Source of the DNA: Microbacterium sp. LWH11-1.2
Lineage (GTDB): Bacteria > Actinomycetota > Actinomycetes > Actinomycetales > Microbacteriaceae
DNA: 64,000 nt
Reading direction: 5' to 3'
Assembly: GCF_038397745.1 (NCBI RefSeq)
Contig: NZ_CP151636.1
Coordinates: 2,046,001-2,110,000, forward strand
Under the pieces are notes generated by a model. That model had not been told where the DNA came from, searched no databases, and saw only the letters and a program-made list of their open reading frames with translations. Shown here in pieces: positions 49,165-58,433 of this stretch (the stretch's first letter is position 1; each line of letters begins with the position of its first letter). The position numbers and the translations under genes were made by a program.

Positions 49165-49193
49165 TTGAGCCAACATTGAACACATGTTAGCTT
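49165..49193 (+). promoter_or_regulatory. Promoter with operator filling the spacer, upstream of the glycoamylase-like gene
   Basis: TTGAGC (49165-49170) and TAGCTT (49188-49193) are 17 bp apart. The inverted repeat AACAT-N7-ATGTT (49172-49188) fills the spacer. A protein bound there would block RNA polymerase; the TetR regulator at 50836 is the obvious candidate. Confidence 0.6.
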
Positions 49194-49247
49194 TTCGCGT
49201 GTCAGTCGCGCTGCGATCCGCAGCGCCGTTCTCGATGAGGAGACGCG

Positions 49248-50798
49248 ATGAAGCGATGGATGAGTGCAGTGGCGACGATCGGAGTGGTCGTCGCCGGCCT
49301 GGCCCTCGCCGGCCCCGCCGCGGCGGGTGGCGGACGACCAGGCACCCAGGACCTGAATCGATGGGCGGAGGACACCTGGCAGTCCCTCGTGGCGATGACC
49401 GACGAGGAGACCGGGCTTCCTGCCGACAACGTCACCGGCGATCTCGAGACCTCGAGTGCCTACACCTCGCCGACGAACATCGGCGGGTACCTCTGGTCGA
49501 CCGTCACCGCGCGCGACCTCGGCATCATCACCGCCGACGAGGCGCGCTCGCGCATGTCCGCGACCCTCGAGACGCTGGCCGGACTCGAGCGCAACGACGC
49601 GAGCGGCATGTTCTACAACTGGTACTCGCCCGCGACCGGGGAGAAGCTGACGACCTGGCCCGACTCCGGCGATGCCGTGCATCCGTTCCTCAGCACGGTC
49701 GACAACGGCTGGCTGGCCGCCGCGCTGCGCATCGTGCGCGAGGCGGAGCCCGCGCTCGCGGCGCAGGCCGACGCGCTCTACGACTCCATGGACTTCGCCG
49801 CGTTCTTCGATCCCGCCGGCGCCGCAGGGCTCCCGGCCGGAACGAATCGAGGAGGATTCTGGGATGCCGCACCGCCGGACTGCAGCGTCGCGGCGCCGAT
49901 GTACAACGGGTCGGGAGCGACGGCCTACTACACGTGCCATCACTACGACACGACGGTGAGCGAGAGCCGCATCGCGACCTACCTGGGCATCGCCAACGGG
50001 CAGATCCCGGCGACGGGGCTGTACGGCACGCACCGCACCATGCCCCCGGGCTGCGATTGGGCCTGGCAGGAGCAGCTCCCGCAAGGCGAGTACCGCACCT
50101 ACGACGGCGTCGAGGTCTGGGAGGGCGCGTACACGTACGAGGGGATGTCGTTCGTCCCGAGCTGGGGCGGCAGCATGTTCGAGTCGCTCATGCCGGACCT
50201 GCTCGTCCCCGAGACGAAGTGGGGCCCGAAGTCCTGGAAGCTCAACCACCCGATCACGGTCGCCGTGCAGAAGCAGCACGGGCTCGACGAGGCCGGCTAC
50301 GGATACTGGGGCTTCTCGCCCGCGAGCAATCCCTTCGGCGGATATGCGGAGTACGGGGTCGACATCGCCGGCATGCGATCCGACGGCTACACGTCCGACG
50401 CCGAGAAGACCGACGTCGACGTCGACCGGCCCGGCTGCACGGTCGGTACGAATCCCGCCCCCGCTTTCGGCGACGGCGTCGTGACGCCGCACGCCGCTTT
50501 CCTCGCGCTGCCCTACGACCGGGAGGGTGCGCTGAGCAATCTCCACGGCATCGAGCAGGATCTCGGCGCCTACGGCCCCGGCGGGTTCTACGATGCCGTC
50601 GCCGTGCGCAGCGGCACCGTCGCCGAACGCTACCTGTCGCTCGATCAGTCGATGATCATGGCGGCGATCGGCAACGAGCTCACGGGGGATAAGCTCAAGG
50701 ACTACTTCGTGGATCGCGAGATGGAGCAGCGCCTGCGGCCGGCGATGAAGCAGCAGGTGTTCGGCTCGTCGTGGGGAGCGGGCGGCCACCACGGCTGA
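49248..50798 (+). CDS. Secreted glycoamylase-like protein, possibly an endo-beta-1,2-glucanase
   Basis: A 516-aa exported protein. A signal peptide (about 1-26, ending AGPAAAGG) precedes an all-helical (alpha/alpha)6-type domain with many Trp and Tyr. The motifs TSPTNIGGYLWSTV, STVDNGWLAAAL and FVPSWGGSMFESLMPD match the PF10091 glycoamylase/GH144-type family, whose characterised members cleave beta-1,2-glucans. Substrate is not proven. GAGGAGACG precedes the ATG. Likely repressed by the TetR protein encoded next. Confidence 0.8.
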   Translation: MKRWMSAVATIGVVVAGLALAGPAAAGGGRPGTQDLNRWAEDTWQSLVAMTDEETGLPADNVTGDLETSSAYTSPTNIGGYLWSTVTARDLGIITADEARSRMSATLETLAGLERNDASGMFYNWYSPATGEKLTTWPDSGDAVHPFLSTVDNGWLAAALRIVREAEPALAAQADALYDSMDFAAFFDPAGAAGLPAGTNRGGFWDAAPPDCSVAAPMYNGSGATAYYTCHHYDTTVSESRIATYLGIANGQIPATGLYGTHRTMPPGCDWAWQEQLPQGEYRTYDGVEVWEGAYTYEGMSFVPSWGGSMFESLMPDLLVPETKWGPKSWKLNHPITVAVQKQHGLDEAGYGYWGFSPASNPFGGYAEYGVDIAGMRSDGYTSDAEKTDVDVDRPGCTVGTNPAPAFGDGVVTPHAAFLALPYDREGALSNLHGIEQDLGAYGPGGFYDAVAVRSGTVAERYLSLDQSMIMAAIGNELTGDKLKDYFVDREMEQRLRPAMKQQVFGSSWGAGGHHG

Positions 50799-50835
50799 GA
50801 CCCCGCCGCCGCGGACCGTGGGAAGAGGGCTGGCT

Positions 50836-51483
50836 GTGGATGCGGATGAACGACCGGTGACCCCCCGCGGAACCCGCGGCCCTTATGCGACGGGGCAGGC
50901 GCGGCGTCAGGCCATCGTCGACGAGGCGCTCGGGGTGTTCTCCCGCACGGGCTTCCATGGAGGCTCGTTGCGGGAGATCGCCAAGCGCGTCGGGGTGACG
51001 CCCGCCGGGCTCCTTCATCACTTCGCCGGAAAGGACGAGCTCTTCGCCGAGGTCATCCACCAGCGCGACGAGAAGGTGCGCGCCGCGGCGGGCGACCCTG
51101 CCGAGCACACGCTGCTCGAGCAGGCGAGGCGCGTCGTCGCGCACAACCAGACCTCTCGCGGGCTCACCTCGCTGTACGCGATCGTCTCGGCGGAGGCGAC
51201 CGACCCCGAGCATCCCTCGCATGACGACTTCTCCGAGCGCTACCGGACGCGCGCCGTCGAGGCCGAGGAGATCCTCCGCCGAGGTCAGGAAGCCGGTGAG
51301 GTGCGCGACGACATCGACCCTGCGCTGGCCGCGCGTCTGATCAGCGCCGTCATGGACGGGATCCAGCTCCAGTGGCTGCTCGACGAGTCGGTCGACATGG
51401 TCGTGCTCTTCGACGAGTTCGTGGGCCGCTACCTGCACCCCGCTGACCCGGCCGCCCCTCCGGTCGCGAGAACGCAGGGGTGA
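50836..51483 (+). CDS. TetR family transcriptional regulator
   Basis: A 215-aa repressor with an N-terminal TetR HTH (AIVDEALGVFSRTGFHGGSL and GVTPAGLLHHFAGKDELF) and a helical ligand domain. GTG at 50836 has GAAGAGG upstream; a GTG at 50818 is possible. It lies 37 bp behind the glycoamylase-like gene and probably shares its transcript, giving feedback control through the operator at 49172-49188. Confidence 0.86.
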   Translation: MDADERPVTPRGTRGPYATGQARRQAIVDEALGVFSRTGFHGGSLREIAKRVGVTPAGLLHHFAGKDELFAEVIHQRDEKVRAAAGDPAEHTLLEQARRVVAHNQTSRGLTSLYAIVSAEATDPEHPSHDDFSERYRTRAVEAEEILRRGQEAGEVRDDIDPALAARLISAVMDGIQLQWLLDESVDMVVLFDEFVGRYLHPADPAAPPVARTQG

Positions 51484-51526
51484 TCGACCCCGATCGGTGA
51501 GACGGTGCGACCGGAGCGATGTGCGC

Positions 51527-53035
51527 TCAGTCCCTCGCGGTCTGCAGCAGCGTCCAGAGTTCGGCTCGAGCCGGGAACGACGACAGGTCGATCCCGAGCA
51601 TCCCTCCCGCCTGGGCGATACGGGAGCGGAGCGTGTGCCGATGCACACCGAGCGCGGCGGCGGCGGACTCGGCGCGCGCGTCGTGCTCCAGCCAGGTGCG
51701 CAGCGAGCGCTCGAGATCGGCGCCCGTCCGCGCGTCGTGCTCGCGCAGCGGTGCGAGGCGGGACTCCGCCACGAGTCGCGCCTCATCGGTCGCGAGAGCG
51801 GTGAGGATGCTCGAGCCGACGGTGTCGGCGTACCTCACCGCACCGCGCTCGCCCTGCTGGCGGAGTGCCGTCAGGGCCTGCGCGTGCGCGCGCGAGAACG
51901 CGTCGTAGCCCTCCGGGTCGGAGACGCCGATGCGGATGCCGAAGCGCACGGCGACCTCGTCGAGGAGGTTCTCGTCGGCCTCGGACAGGCAGAGCGTCAC
52001 GCCCTCCTCGGACTCGGCCAGGAAGAACGGCGTGCCGTGCTCGGAGCGGTGCCGCTCCCACCAGTCGGTGAGCGTCCCCGCCGGAGCATCGGCCGCGACG
52101 GCGACGAGCATGGGGGCGGGCGGGAGGCCGCCGAGGACGCGCCGGGCCAGTCCCGGGTCATCGGTCAGCAGCGAGCCGAGGAGCTGGGCGTGCAGCCGCC
52201 GTCGGCTCCGGGCCAGCTGCTCGCTCTGCTCCATGGCCAGCCCCGCCATCGCGATGACCGAGGTCACGACCGAACGCGCCTCCGCATCGAGCACGTCGAT
52301 CGCGAGCGCGATGACGCCGCGCAGGTGCCCGCCCCGGCCGACGGTGAAGAGAGTGAAGGTGCGGTCGTCGAGCGTGAGCGACTGGCCGGCCTCGAGTCCG
52401 CGGGCCAGGATCTCGATCACGCGCTCGCCGAGGTCGTCGAGCACGCCGGTCTCGACCGCATCGCGCGGATGCGAGCTCAGCAGCGCTCCGGCCGCGTCGA
52501 ACATCCCGGCCCAGACGTCGAGGCGCCGGCCCAGCTCGGCGATCGTCGCGTCGAGGCCATGCGGACGGAGGGCGGCGAGGGCGAGAGCGCGCTGCGTGTC
52601 GAGCGCCCACGACCGGCGGGCGTAGGCCTGCGCGGCGATGGCCTCGGAGTGCGCGCGGGCGACGGCGATGAACGGCGTGCGGTAGGGGACCTCGAACAGC
52701 GGCATCCCCTTCGCGGCACAGGCGTGGACGAGTTCCTCCGGGATGCCGGAGCGGTGCACCTCGGTGCCGAAGCCGAGCCCGAGCACCCCGCGGTCGGCGA
52801 GACGCGCGACGTAGGCGCCGATGTCGCCCGGCTCGTCGAACTGCCGGCCGGTGGTCAGCAGCGCCAGGTCTTCGGAGAGGAACGGCGTGGGGTCCTCGAG
52901 ATCGGAGCTGTGCACCCACCGCAGCGACCGGTCGAGCGCACCCTCGGGGAGATCATCCTCGTGCGAGACGAGGGTCAGGCCGAGGTCGCGACGGTGCAGC
53001 AGTGCCCGCAGCGTGGGCTCTTCCGCAGCGGCCAT
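51527..53035 (-). CDS. PucR-family transcriptional regulator
   Basis: A 502-aa regulator. An N-terminal PucR-like ligand domain (about 1-130), a GAF/GGDEF-like middle part and a C-terminal PucR HTH (ESAAAALGVHRHTLRSRIAQ, about 462-481) are visible. Such proteins often activate divergent amine or purine catabolic genes. Divergent gabT and the putrescine genes are the likely targets. Two TGTACAA elements upstream overlap -10-like boxes (TACAAT, TACAAC), suggesting autoregulation. Confidence 0.87.
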   Translation of the reverse strand: MAAAEEPTLRALLHRRDLGLTLVSHEDDLPEGALDRSLRWVHSSDLEDPTPFLSEDLALLTTGRQFDEPGDIGAYVARLADRGVLGLGFGTEVHRSGIPEELVHACAAKGMPLFEVPYRTPFIAVARAHSEAIAAQAYARRSWALDTQRALALAALRPHGLDATIAELGRRLDVWAGMFDAAGALLSSHPRDAVETGVLDDLGERVIEILARGLEAGQSLTLDDRTFTLFTVGRGGHLRGVIALAIDVLDAEARSVVTSVIAMAGLAMEQSEQLARSRRRLHAQLLGSLLTDDPGLARRVLGGLPPAPMLVAVAADAPAGTLTDWWERHRSEHGTPFFLAESEEGVTLCLSEADENLLDEVAVRFGIRIGVSDPEGYDAFSRAHAQALTALRQQGERGAVRYADTVGSSILTALATDEARLVAESRLAPLREHDARTGADLERSLRTWLEHDARAESAAAALGVHRHTLRSRIAQAGGMLGIDLSSFPARAELWTLLQTARD

Positions 53036-53047
53036 GGGGGACTCCCG

Positions 53048-53089
53048 TTGTACAGGTCGGCGATCCGACTCTCCAGATTGTACAGTCGG
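53048..53089. promoter_or_regulatory. Repeated TTGTACAG elements between the PucR regulator and gabT
   Basis: TTGTACAG occurs at 53048-53055 and 53078-53085, 30 bp apart. CCGACT (53065-53070) and AGTCGG (53084-53089) are inverted around the second. These are candidate PucR-regulator sites in the divergent promoter. Confidence 0.5.
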
Positions 53090-53117
53090 GCGAGTGCGGC
53101 GGTGTCCGATGCCGCCG

Positions 53118-53123
53118 TACGCT
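53118..53123 (+). promoter_or_regulatory. -10 box of gabT (leaderless)
   Basis: TACGCT ends 7 nt before the gabT ATG, with no Shine-Dalgarno sequence. Confidence 0.5.
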
Positions 53124-53130
53124 CGCGAGC

Positions 53131-54492
53131 ATGGCACTCCTCGACACCGCAGCTGTTGCAGTTCCCCTCGGCGGACCCGAGCTCCCCCAGGAGCGACGCC
53201 TCGTCACCGCGCTTCCCGGGCCCCGCTCGGCCGAGATCCTCGCGCGCAAGGCGGATGCCGTCGCCGCCGGTGTCGGCCACACCGTCCCCGTCGCGACCGT
53301 CGCCGCCGGCGGAGGCGTCGTGGTGGACGCCGACGGCAACTCGCTCATCGACCTCGGCTCCGGCATCGCCGTGACGACGGTCGGCAACGCTCACCCGAAG
53401 GTCGCCGCCGCCGTCGCCGCCCAGGCCGCGCAGTTCACCCACACCTGCTTCATGATCTCGCCCTACGAGTCGTACATCGAGGTGGCCGAGGCGCTGAACC
53501 GGGTCACGCCCGGTGACTTCGCCAAGAAGAGCGCCCTGTTCAACTCCGGCGCCGAGGCTGTCGAGAACGCGATCAAGATCGCCCGCAAGCACACCGGTCG
53601 CCAGGCCGTCGTCGCCTTCGACCACGGCTACCACGGCCGCACGAACCTGACCATGGCCCTCACCGCCAAGTCGATGCCGTACAAGAGCGGCTTCGGCCCG
53701 TTCGCGCCCGAGGTCTACCGTGCGCCCATGTCGTACCCGTTCCGCGACGGCCTCGCCGGCCCCGAGGCCGCGGCCCGCGTCATCCTCCAGCTCGAGAAGC
53801 AGATCGGCGCCGACAACCTCGCCGCGGTCATCATCGAGCCGATCCAGGGCGAGGGCGGCTTCATCGTTCCCGCCGAGGGCTTCCTGCCGGCCATCGTCGA
53901 CTGGTGCCGTGCCAACGGCGTCGTCTTCATCGCCGACGAGGTGCAGACCGGCTTCGCCCGCACCGGCCACATGTTCGCGAGCGAGATCTTCGGCATCGAG
54001 CCCGACCTGATCACCACGGCCAAGGGCATCGCCGGCGGCCTCCCGCTCGCCGCCGTCACCGGCCGCGCCGAGATCATGGACGCCTCGCACTCCGGCGGCC
54101 TCGGCGGCACCTACGGCGGCAACCCGATCGCCTGCGCCGCGGCGCTCGCCGCGATCGACGTGTTCGAGAACGACGGCGTGATCGAGCGCGCGCGTGAGAT
54201 CGGCACGATCCTCACCGACCGCCTCACCGCCATCCAGCAGGGCGACGCCCGCGTGGGCGATGTCCGCGGCCACGGCGCGATGATCGCCGCCGAGTTCGTG
54301 GACCCCGAGACCAACGCCCCGGATGCCGCGCTCACGGCCGCCGTCGCGAAGGCCTGCATCGCCCAGGGCGTGATCGTGCTCACCTGCGGCACGTACGGCA
54401 ACGTCATCCGGTTCCTCCCTCCGCTCGCGATCGGCGACGATCTGCTGAACGAAGGACTCGACATCGTCGCCGCGGCTCTCGCCGCCGCCTGA
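53131..54492 (+). CDS. gabT: 4-aminobutyrate aminotransferase
   Basis: Transfers the amino group of GABA to 2-oxoglutarate, giving succinate semialdehyde and glutamate, 453 aa. Class III aminotransferase motifs: NSGAEAVENAIKIARKHTGR, FIADEVQTGFARTG and the PLP Lys in TTAKGIAGGLPLAAVTG. It opens the putrescine/GABA gene block and is divergent from the PucR regulator. Confidence 0.93.
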   Translation: MALLDTAAVAVPLGGPELPQERRLVTALPGPRSAEILARKADAVAAGVGHTVPVATVAAGGGVVVDADGNSLIDLGSGIAVTTVGNAHPKVAAAVAAQAAQFTHTCFMISPYESYIEVAEALNRVTPGDFAKKSALFNSGAEAVENAIKIARKHTGRQAVVAFDHGYHGRTNLTMALTAKSMPYKSGFGPFAPEVYRAPMSYPFRDGLAGPEAAARVILQLEKQIGADNLAAVIIEPIQGEGGFIVPAEGFLPAIVDWCRANGVVFIADEVQTGFARTGHMFASEIFGIEPDLITTAKGIAGGLPLAAVTGRAEIMDASHSGGLGGTYGGNPIACAAALAAIDVFENDGVIERAREIGTILTDRLTAIQQGDARVGDVRGHGAMIAAEFVDPETNAPDAALTAAVAKACIAQGVIVLTCGTYGNVIRFLPPLAIGDDLLNEGLDIVAAALAAA

Positions 54493-54502
54493 CACCACAC
54501 GT

Positions 54503-54543
54503 CCGGTCGCGACCCTGATCGGGGGATTGCGGGTCGCGACCGG
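54503..54543 (+). terminator. Stem-loop between gabT and the putrescine oxidase gene
   Basis: CCGGTCGCGACCC (54503-54515) and its exact complement (54531-54543) make a 13-bp stem 10 nt after gabT. It may attenuate read-through or protect the gabT message. Confidence 0.65.
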
Positions 54544-54573
54544 CACTTCATCCCCCCGACGAAGGAGTTGCAC

Positions 54574-55974
54574 ATGGCTGAGATCACACGCGACGTACTG
54601 ATCATCGGCGCCGGAGCTGCAGGGCTCACGGCGGCGAACGACCTGCGCAAGGCCGGCCTCTCGGTCGCCGTGCTCGAGGCGCGCGACCGTGTCGGCGGAC
54701 GACTGTGGACCGACGTGATCGAGGGCGCGATGCTCGAGATCGGCGGGCAGTGGGTCTCTCCGGATCAGGACGCGCTGAAGGACGCCATCGAGGAGCTGGG
54801 GCTCGAGACGTACAGCCGCTACCGCGAGGGCGACAGCGTGTACGTCGGCCCGGACGGCACGTCGCACCGCTTCACGGGTGAGATGTTCCCGGTGTCGCCT
54901 GCGACCGAGGCCGTGATCGCCGAGATCACCGAGCGTCTCGATGCGATGGTCGCGGAGATCGACCCGGATCGCCCCTGGGCGCACCCTCAGGCCGAGGAAT
55001 GGGACACCGTCACCTGGGACGCCTGGCTGCGCGCCCAGACCGACGACGACGAGGCCGTGCGCAACCTGGCCTTCGCCACCGGCACCGCGATGCTCACCAA
55101 GCCCACGCACTCCTTCTCTCTGCTGCAGTCGCTGCTCATGGCGGCATCCGCCGGCTCGTACTCGAACCTCGTCGACGCCGACTTCATCCTGGACAAGCGC
55201 GTGGTCGGCGGTCTGCAGCAGGTGCCGCTCCGCCTCGCCGAGCGTCTGGGCGACGACGTGCTGCTGAACCAGCCCGTGCGGAGCCTGGAGTGGGGGCCGT
55301 CGACCGGCTCGGGGACCCCGTTCGTCCGCGCGACGACCGACGATCTCACGGTCACCGCCCGCTACGCGATCCTCGCCCACGCGCCGGTGCTGTACCACCG
55401 CATCTCGTTCGTCCCGCCCCTGCCGCGCCGCCAGCACCAGATGCACCAGCACCTGTCGATGGGGTTCGTGATCAAGGTGCACGCGGTCTACGAGACGCCC
55501 TTCTGGCGGAACGACGGCTTGAGCGCCACGGCGTTCAGCCCGTACGAGCTCGTGCACGAGGCGTATGACAACACCAATCACGGCGACGAGCGCGGGACGC
55601 TGGTCGGCTTCGTGTCCGACGCGAACGCCGACGGCGTCTTCGAGCTGTCGGCGGAGGAGCGCAAGGAGCGCATCCTCGAGTCGCTCTCGCACTACTACGG
55701 CGCCGAGGCCAAGAACCCCGTCGTCTACTACGAGAGCGACTGGGGCAGCGAGGAGTGGACCCGCGGTGCCTACGCCGCGAGCTTCGACATGGGAGGCCTG
55801 CACCGCTACGGCGCCGACCTGCGCACCCCCGTCGGACCGATCCACTTCGCGTGCAGCGACCTGGCCGGCGCCGGCTACCAGCACGTCGACGGGGCGATCC
55901 GCATGGGGCAGCTCGCCGCCGCGAACATCGTCGACGCGATCCGCGACGCCGGCTCGGCCGAGGGCGGCGTCTGA
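54574..55974 (+). CDS. puo: Putrescine oxidase (FAD-dependent amine oxidase)
   Basis: Oxidises putrescine to 4-aminobutanal with O2, producing NH3 and H2O2, 466 aa. An N-terminal FAD motif IIGAGAAGLTAANDLRKAG and GGQWVSPDQ, then LPRRQHQMHQHLSMG, YETPFWR, SDWGSEEWTRGAYAASFD and GAGYQHVDGAIRMGQ. As I recall it, the Rhodococcus putrescine oxidase shares most of these. A segment GPSTGSGTPFV near residue 245 looks inserted from a dispersed repeat. GAAGGAG precedes the ATG; TTG at 54568 is rejected. It overlaps the stress-protein gene by one base. Confidence 0.88.
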   Translation: MAEITRDVLIIGAGAAGLTAANDLRKAGLSVAVLEARDRVGGRLWTDVIEGAMLEIGGQWVSPDQDALKDAIEELGLETYSRYREGDSVYVGPDGTSHRFTGEMFPVSPATEAVIAEITERLDAMVAEIDPDRPWAHPQAEEWDTVTWDAWLRAQTDDDEAVRNLAFATGTAMLTKPTHSFSLLQSLLMAASAGSYSNLVDADFILDKRVVGGLQQVPLRLAERLGDDVLLNQPVRSLEWGPSTGSGTPFVRATTDDLTVTARYAILAHAPVLYHRISFVPPLPRRQHQMHQHLSMGFVIKVHAVYETPFWRNDGLSATAFSPYELVHEAYDNTNHGDERGTLVGFVSDANADGVFELSAEERKERILESLSHYYGAEAKNPVVYYESDWGSEEWTRGAYAASFDMGGLHRYGADLRTPVGPIHFACSDLAGAGYQHVDGAIRMGQLAAANIVDAIRDAGSAEGGV

Positions 55975-56858
55975 TGACCGGCTCGGTCGTCGTCGGCTAC
56001 ACCGCGACGGACACCGGAGCGGATGCCGCAGCACTCGGTGCCCGCCTCGCCCGCAGCCTCGGGGCGACGCTGCACCTCGTCATCGTGCTCCCGAACGAGG
56101 GCACGCGCAGCGCGGCGGTCCCTCCGGAGCGCGCCTACGAGGAGCACATCCGCGGCCAGGCGAAGAAGTGGCTCGCCGACGCGATCGTCCGGCTGCCGCA
56201 GGAGCTGACCCGCAGCGGGCACGTGCGCTTCGCGGAGTCCTTCGCCGAGGGGCTCATCGCCGCCGGTGAGGAGTTCGGCGCACGCGTCATCGTGGTCGGT
56301 GCCGCCGGAGGCGGCATCCTCGGTCGGCATCGTCTCGGCAGCGTCGCCTCGGAGCTGCTGCACTCGTCGACGATCCCGGTCGCGCTCGCGCCGGTGGGTT
56401 CGGCGCAGCAGGACGATCACGTCATCCCGCGCGTCACGGTCGCCGTCGGCACCCGCCCGGGCGCCGACGCGCTGCTCGACGAGGCGGTGGCCCTCGCGGG
56501 CGACGCCGACGTCGATCTCCGGCTCGTGTCGCTCGTGCCCTTCGACGTCCCGCCGGGACTCGACACCGGAGCGATCCGCGTGGTCGGCGACGAGCACTCG
56601 CAGGAGGTTCTCGCGGTCGCTTCGGAGCTGCTGCCCGACGGTCGGACCGCCGCCGTCGAGCGGGCGCCCGGCGACACCGTGGAGGACGCGGTCGCGCATC
56701 TCTCCTGGCTCCCCGGCGAGGTCGTCCTCGTCGGCTCCAGCCGGCTGGCTCAGCCCCGCCGACTGTTCCTGGGCTCCACGGCGGCGAAGATGCTGCACGA
56801 GCTGCCCGTCCCGATGATCGTCGTCCCGCGCACCCGCGCCGAAGCAGGAGTCCGCTGA
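55974..56858 (+). CDS. Universal stress protein, tandem domain
   Basis: A 294-aa protein with two UspA-like domains. The first carries the ATP-binding pattern VVGAAGGGILGRHRLGSVASELL. The second carries VGSSRLAQPRRLFLGSTAAKML. Both neighbours overlap it by one base, so it is an integral part of the putrescine operon. A role in protecting against peroxide or in tuning the transporter is possible but speculative. Confidence 0.85.
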   Translation: MTGSVVVGYTATDTGADAAALGARLARSLGATLHLVIVLPNEGTRSAAVPPERAYEEHIRGQAKKWLADAIVRLPQELTRSGHVRFAESFAEGLIAAGEEFGARVIVVGAAGGGILGRHRLGSVASELLHSSTIPVALAPVGSAQQDDHVIPRVTVAVGTRPGADALLDEAVALAGDADVDLRLVSLVPFDVPPGLDTGAIRVVGDEHSQEVLAVASELLPDGRTAAVERAPGDTVEDAVAHLSWLPGEVVLVGSSRLAQPRRLFLGSTAAKMLHELPVPMIVVPRTRAEAGVR

Positions 56859-58402
56859 TGAGCAGCACGAATCGGGCGACGGAGCCCGAATCCGGTGTCA
56901 CGACCGGCATCTCCACGAAGGGCCTGAGCGCCGGGACGATCGGCCTCATCGGCGCGGTCGTGATCGGCATCTCCTGCATCGCGCCCGCCTACACGTTCAC
57001 GGCGGCGGTCGGGCCCACGGCATCCGTCGTCGGCGCGCAGATCCCCGCCATCATCCTCGTCGGCTTCATCCCGATGCTCCTCGTCGCCTTCGGGTATCGC
57101 GAGCTCAACAACCGGATGCCGGACTCGGGAACCTCCTTCACCTGGGCGACCAGGGCGTTCGGCCCGTGGATCGGCTGGATGGCCGGCTGGGGCCTCATCG
57201 TCGCGACGATCCTGGTGCTGTCGAATCTCGCCGGCGTCGCGGTCGACTTCCTGTTCCTGCTGCTCTCGCAGATCACGAACAACCCCGACATCGCCGCCCT
57301 CGCGAGCAACACCTGGATCAACATCGGCGTGTGTCTGCTGTTCATGCTCGGCGCGACGTGGGTCTCCTACCGCGACATGCAGACCACGCAGAAGCTGCAG
57401 TACTGGCTCGTGAGCTTCCAGATCCTGGTGCTCGTGTTCTTCGCGGGCGCCGCGATCGTGCAGGCCGTCAACGGCAACGGGTTCGACTATCAGCCGTTCG
57501 ACCTCAACTGGTTCAACCCGTTCGCGATCTCGTCGTTCAGCGCCGTCGCGGCCGGGCTCTCGCTCTCGATCTTCATCTTCTGGGGCTGGGACGTCACCCT
57601 CACCATGAACGAGGAGACCAAGGACCCGGAGAAGACCCCGGGACGCGCCGCCACACTGACCGTGCTCACGATCGTGTCGCTGTACCTGCTCCTCGCGGTC
57701 GCGATGATCATGTTCGCGGGCGTCGGCACGGGAGACCTCGGGCTCGGCAACGAGGACATCCAGGAGAACGTGTTCTTCCACCTCTCCGGTCCGATCCTCG
57801 GCCCGCTCGCCTTCCTCGTGTCGCTCGCGGTCCTGACCAGCTCGGCGTCGTCGCTGCAGTCGACCTTCGTCGGCCCGGCGCGCACCCTCCTGGCGATGGG
57901 CCACTACGGCGCGCTGCCGAAGTCGTTCGCCAAGGTCAGCCCGCGCTTCTTCACCCCGGGATACGCGACCATCGTCTCGGCCATCGTCGCCTCCGCGTTC
58001 TACGCGGTCATGCGCGTGGTCAGCGAGGACACGCTGTGGGACACCATCCTGACGCTCGGCATGATGATCTGCTTCTACTACGGCATCACCGCCTTCGCCT
58101 GCGTCTGGTACTTCCGCAAGCAGTGGTTCGACTCGACGAGGAACTTCTTCTTCACGTTCCTGTTCCCCCTCGTCGGCGGCATCATCCTCGCGGTGCTGTT
58201 CTTCACGACCCTCATCGACTCCATGGATCCGGCATACGGATCCGGATCGCAGATCGGCGGCGTCGGCATCGTCTTCATCCTCGGGATGCTCATCATCGTG
58301 GTGGGCATCGCGGTGATGATCTGGCAGCGGGTCAAGCGGCCCGCGTTCTTCCGCGGCGAGACCCTCGGCATCGACGCTCCGCCGAGCCTCCGCCGTCGCT
58401 GA
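56858..58402 (+). CDS. APC superfamily amino acid/polyamine permease
   Basis: A 514-aa membrane transporter with about twelve helices. The first helix carries GAVVIGISCIAPAYTFTAAVG and a later one FIFWGWDVTLTMNEETKDPE, both typical of the APC family. By context it imports putrescine or GABA. The start overlaps the stress-protein stop by one base. Confidence 0.88.
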   Translation: MSSTNRATEPESGVTTGISTKGLSAGTIGLIGAVVIGISCIAPAYTFTAAVGPTASVVGAQIPAIILVGFIPMLLVAFGYRELNNRMPDSGTSFTWATRAFGPWIGWMAGWGLIVATILVLSNLAGVAVDFLFLLLSQITNNPDIAALASNTWINIGVCLLFMLGATWVSYRDMQTTQKLQYWLVSFQILVLVFFAGAAIVQAVNGNGFDYQPFDLNWFNPFAISSFSAVAAGLSLSIFIFWGWDVTLTMNEETKDPEKTPGRAATLTVLTIVSLYLLLAVAMIMFAGVGTGDLGLGNEDIQENVFFHLSGPILGPLAFLVSLAVLTSSASSLQSTFVGPARTLLAMGHYGALPKSFAKVSPRFFTPGYATIVSAIVASAFYAVMRVVSEDTLWDTILTLGMMICFYYGITAFACVWYFRKQWFDSTRNFFFTFLFPLVGGIILAVLFFTTLIDSMDPAYGSGSQIGGVGIVFILGMLIIVVGIAVMIWQRVKRPAFFRGETLGIDAPPSLRRR

Positions 58403-58433
58403 CCCCGCACTCCTCCCCACAGAAAGAGAATCC

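Noticed and set aside
47604-50792. A 1062-codon frame opposite the ramB-like and glycoamylase-like genes
   Set aside because: It spans two real genes and their promoter in antisense and has shadow composition.
52975-56034. A 1019-codon frame opposite gabT and putrescine oxidase
   Set aside because: Antisense shadow; the plus-strand genes carry intact catalytic motifs.
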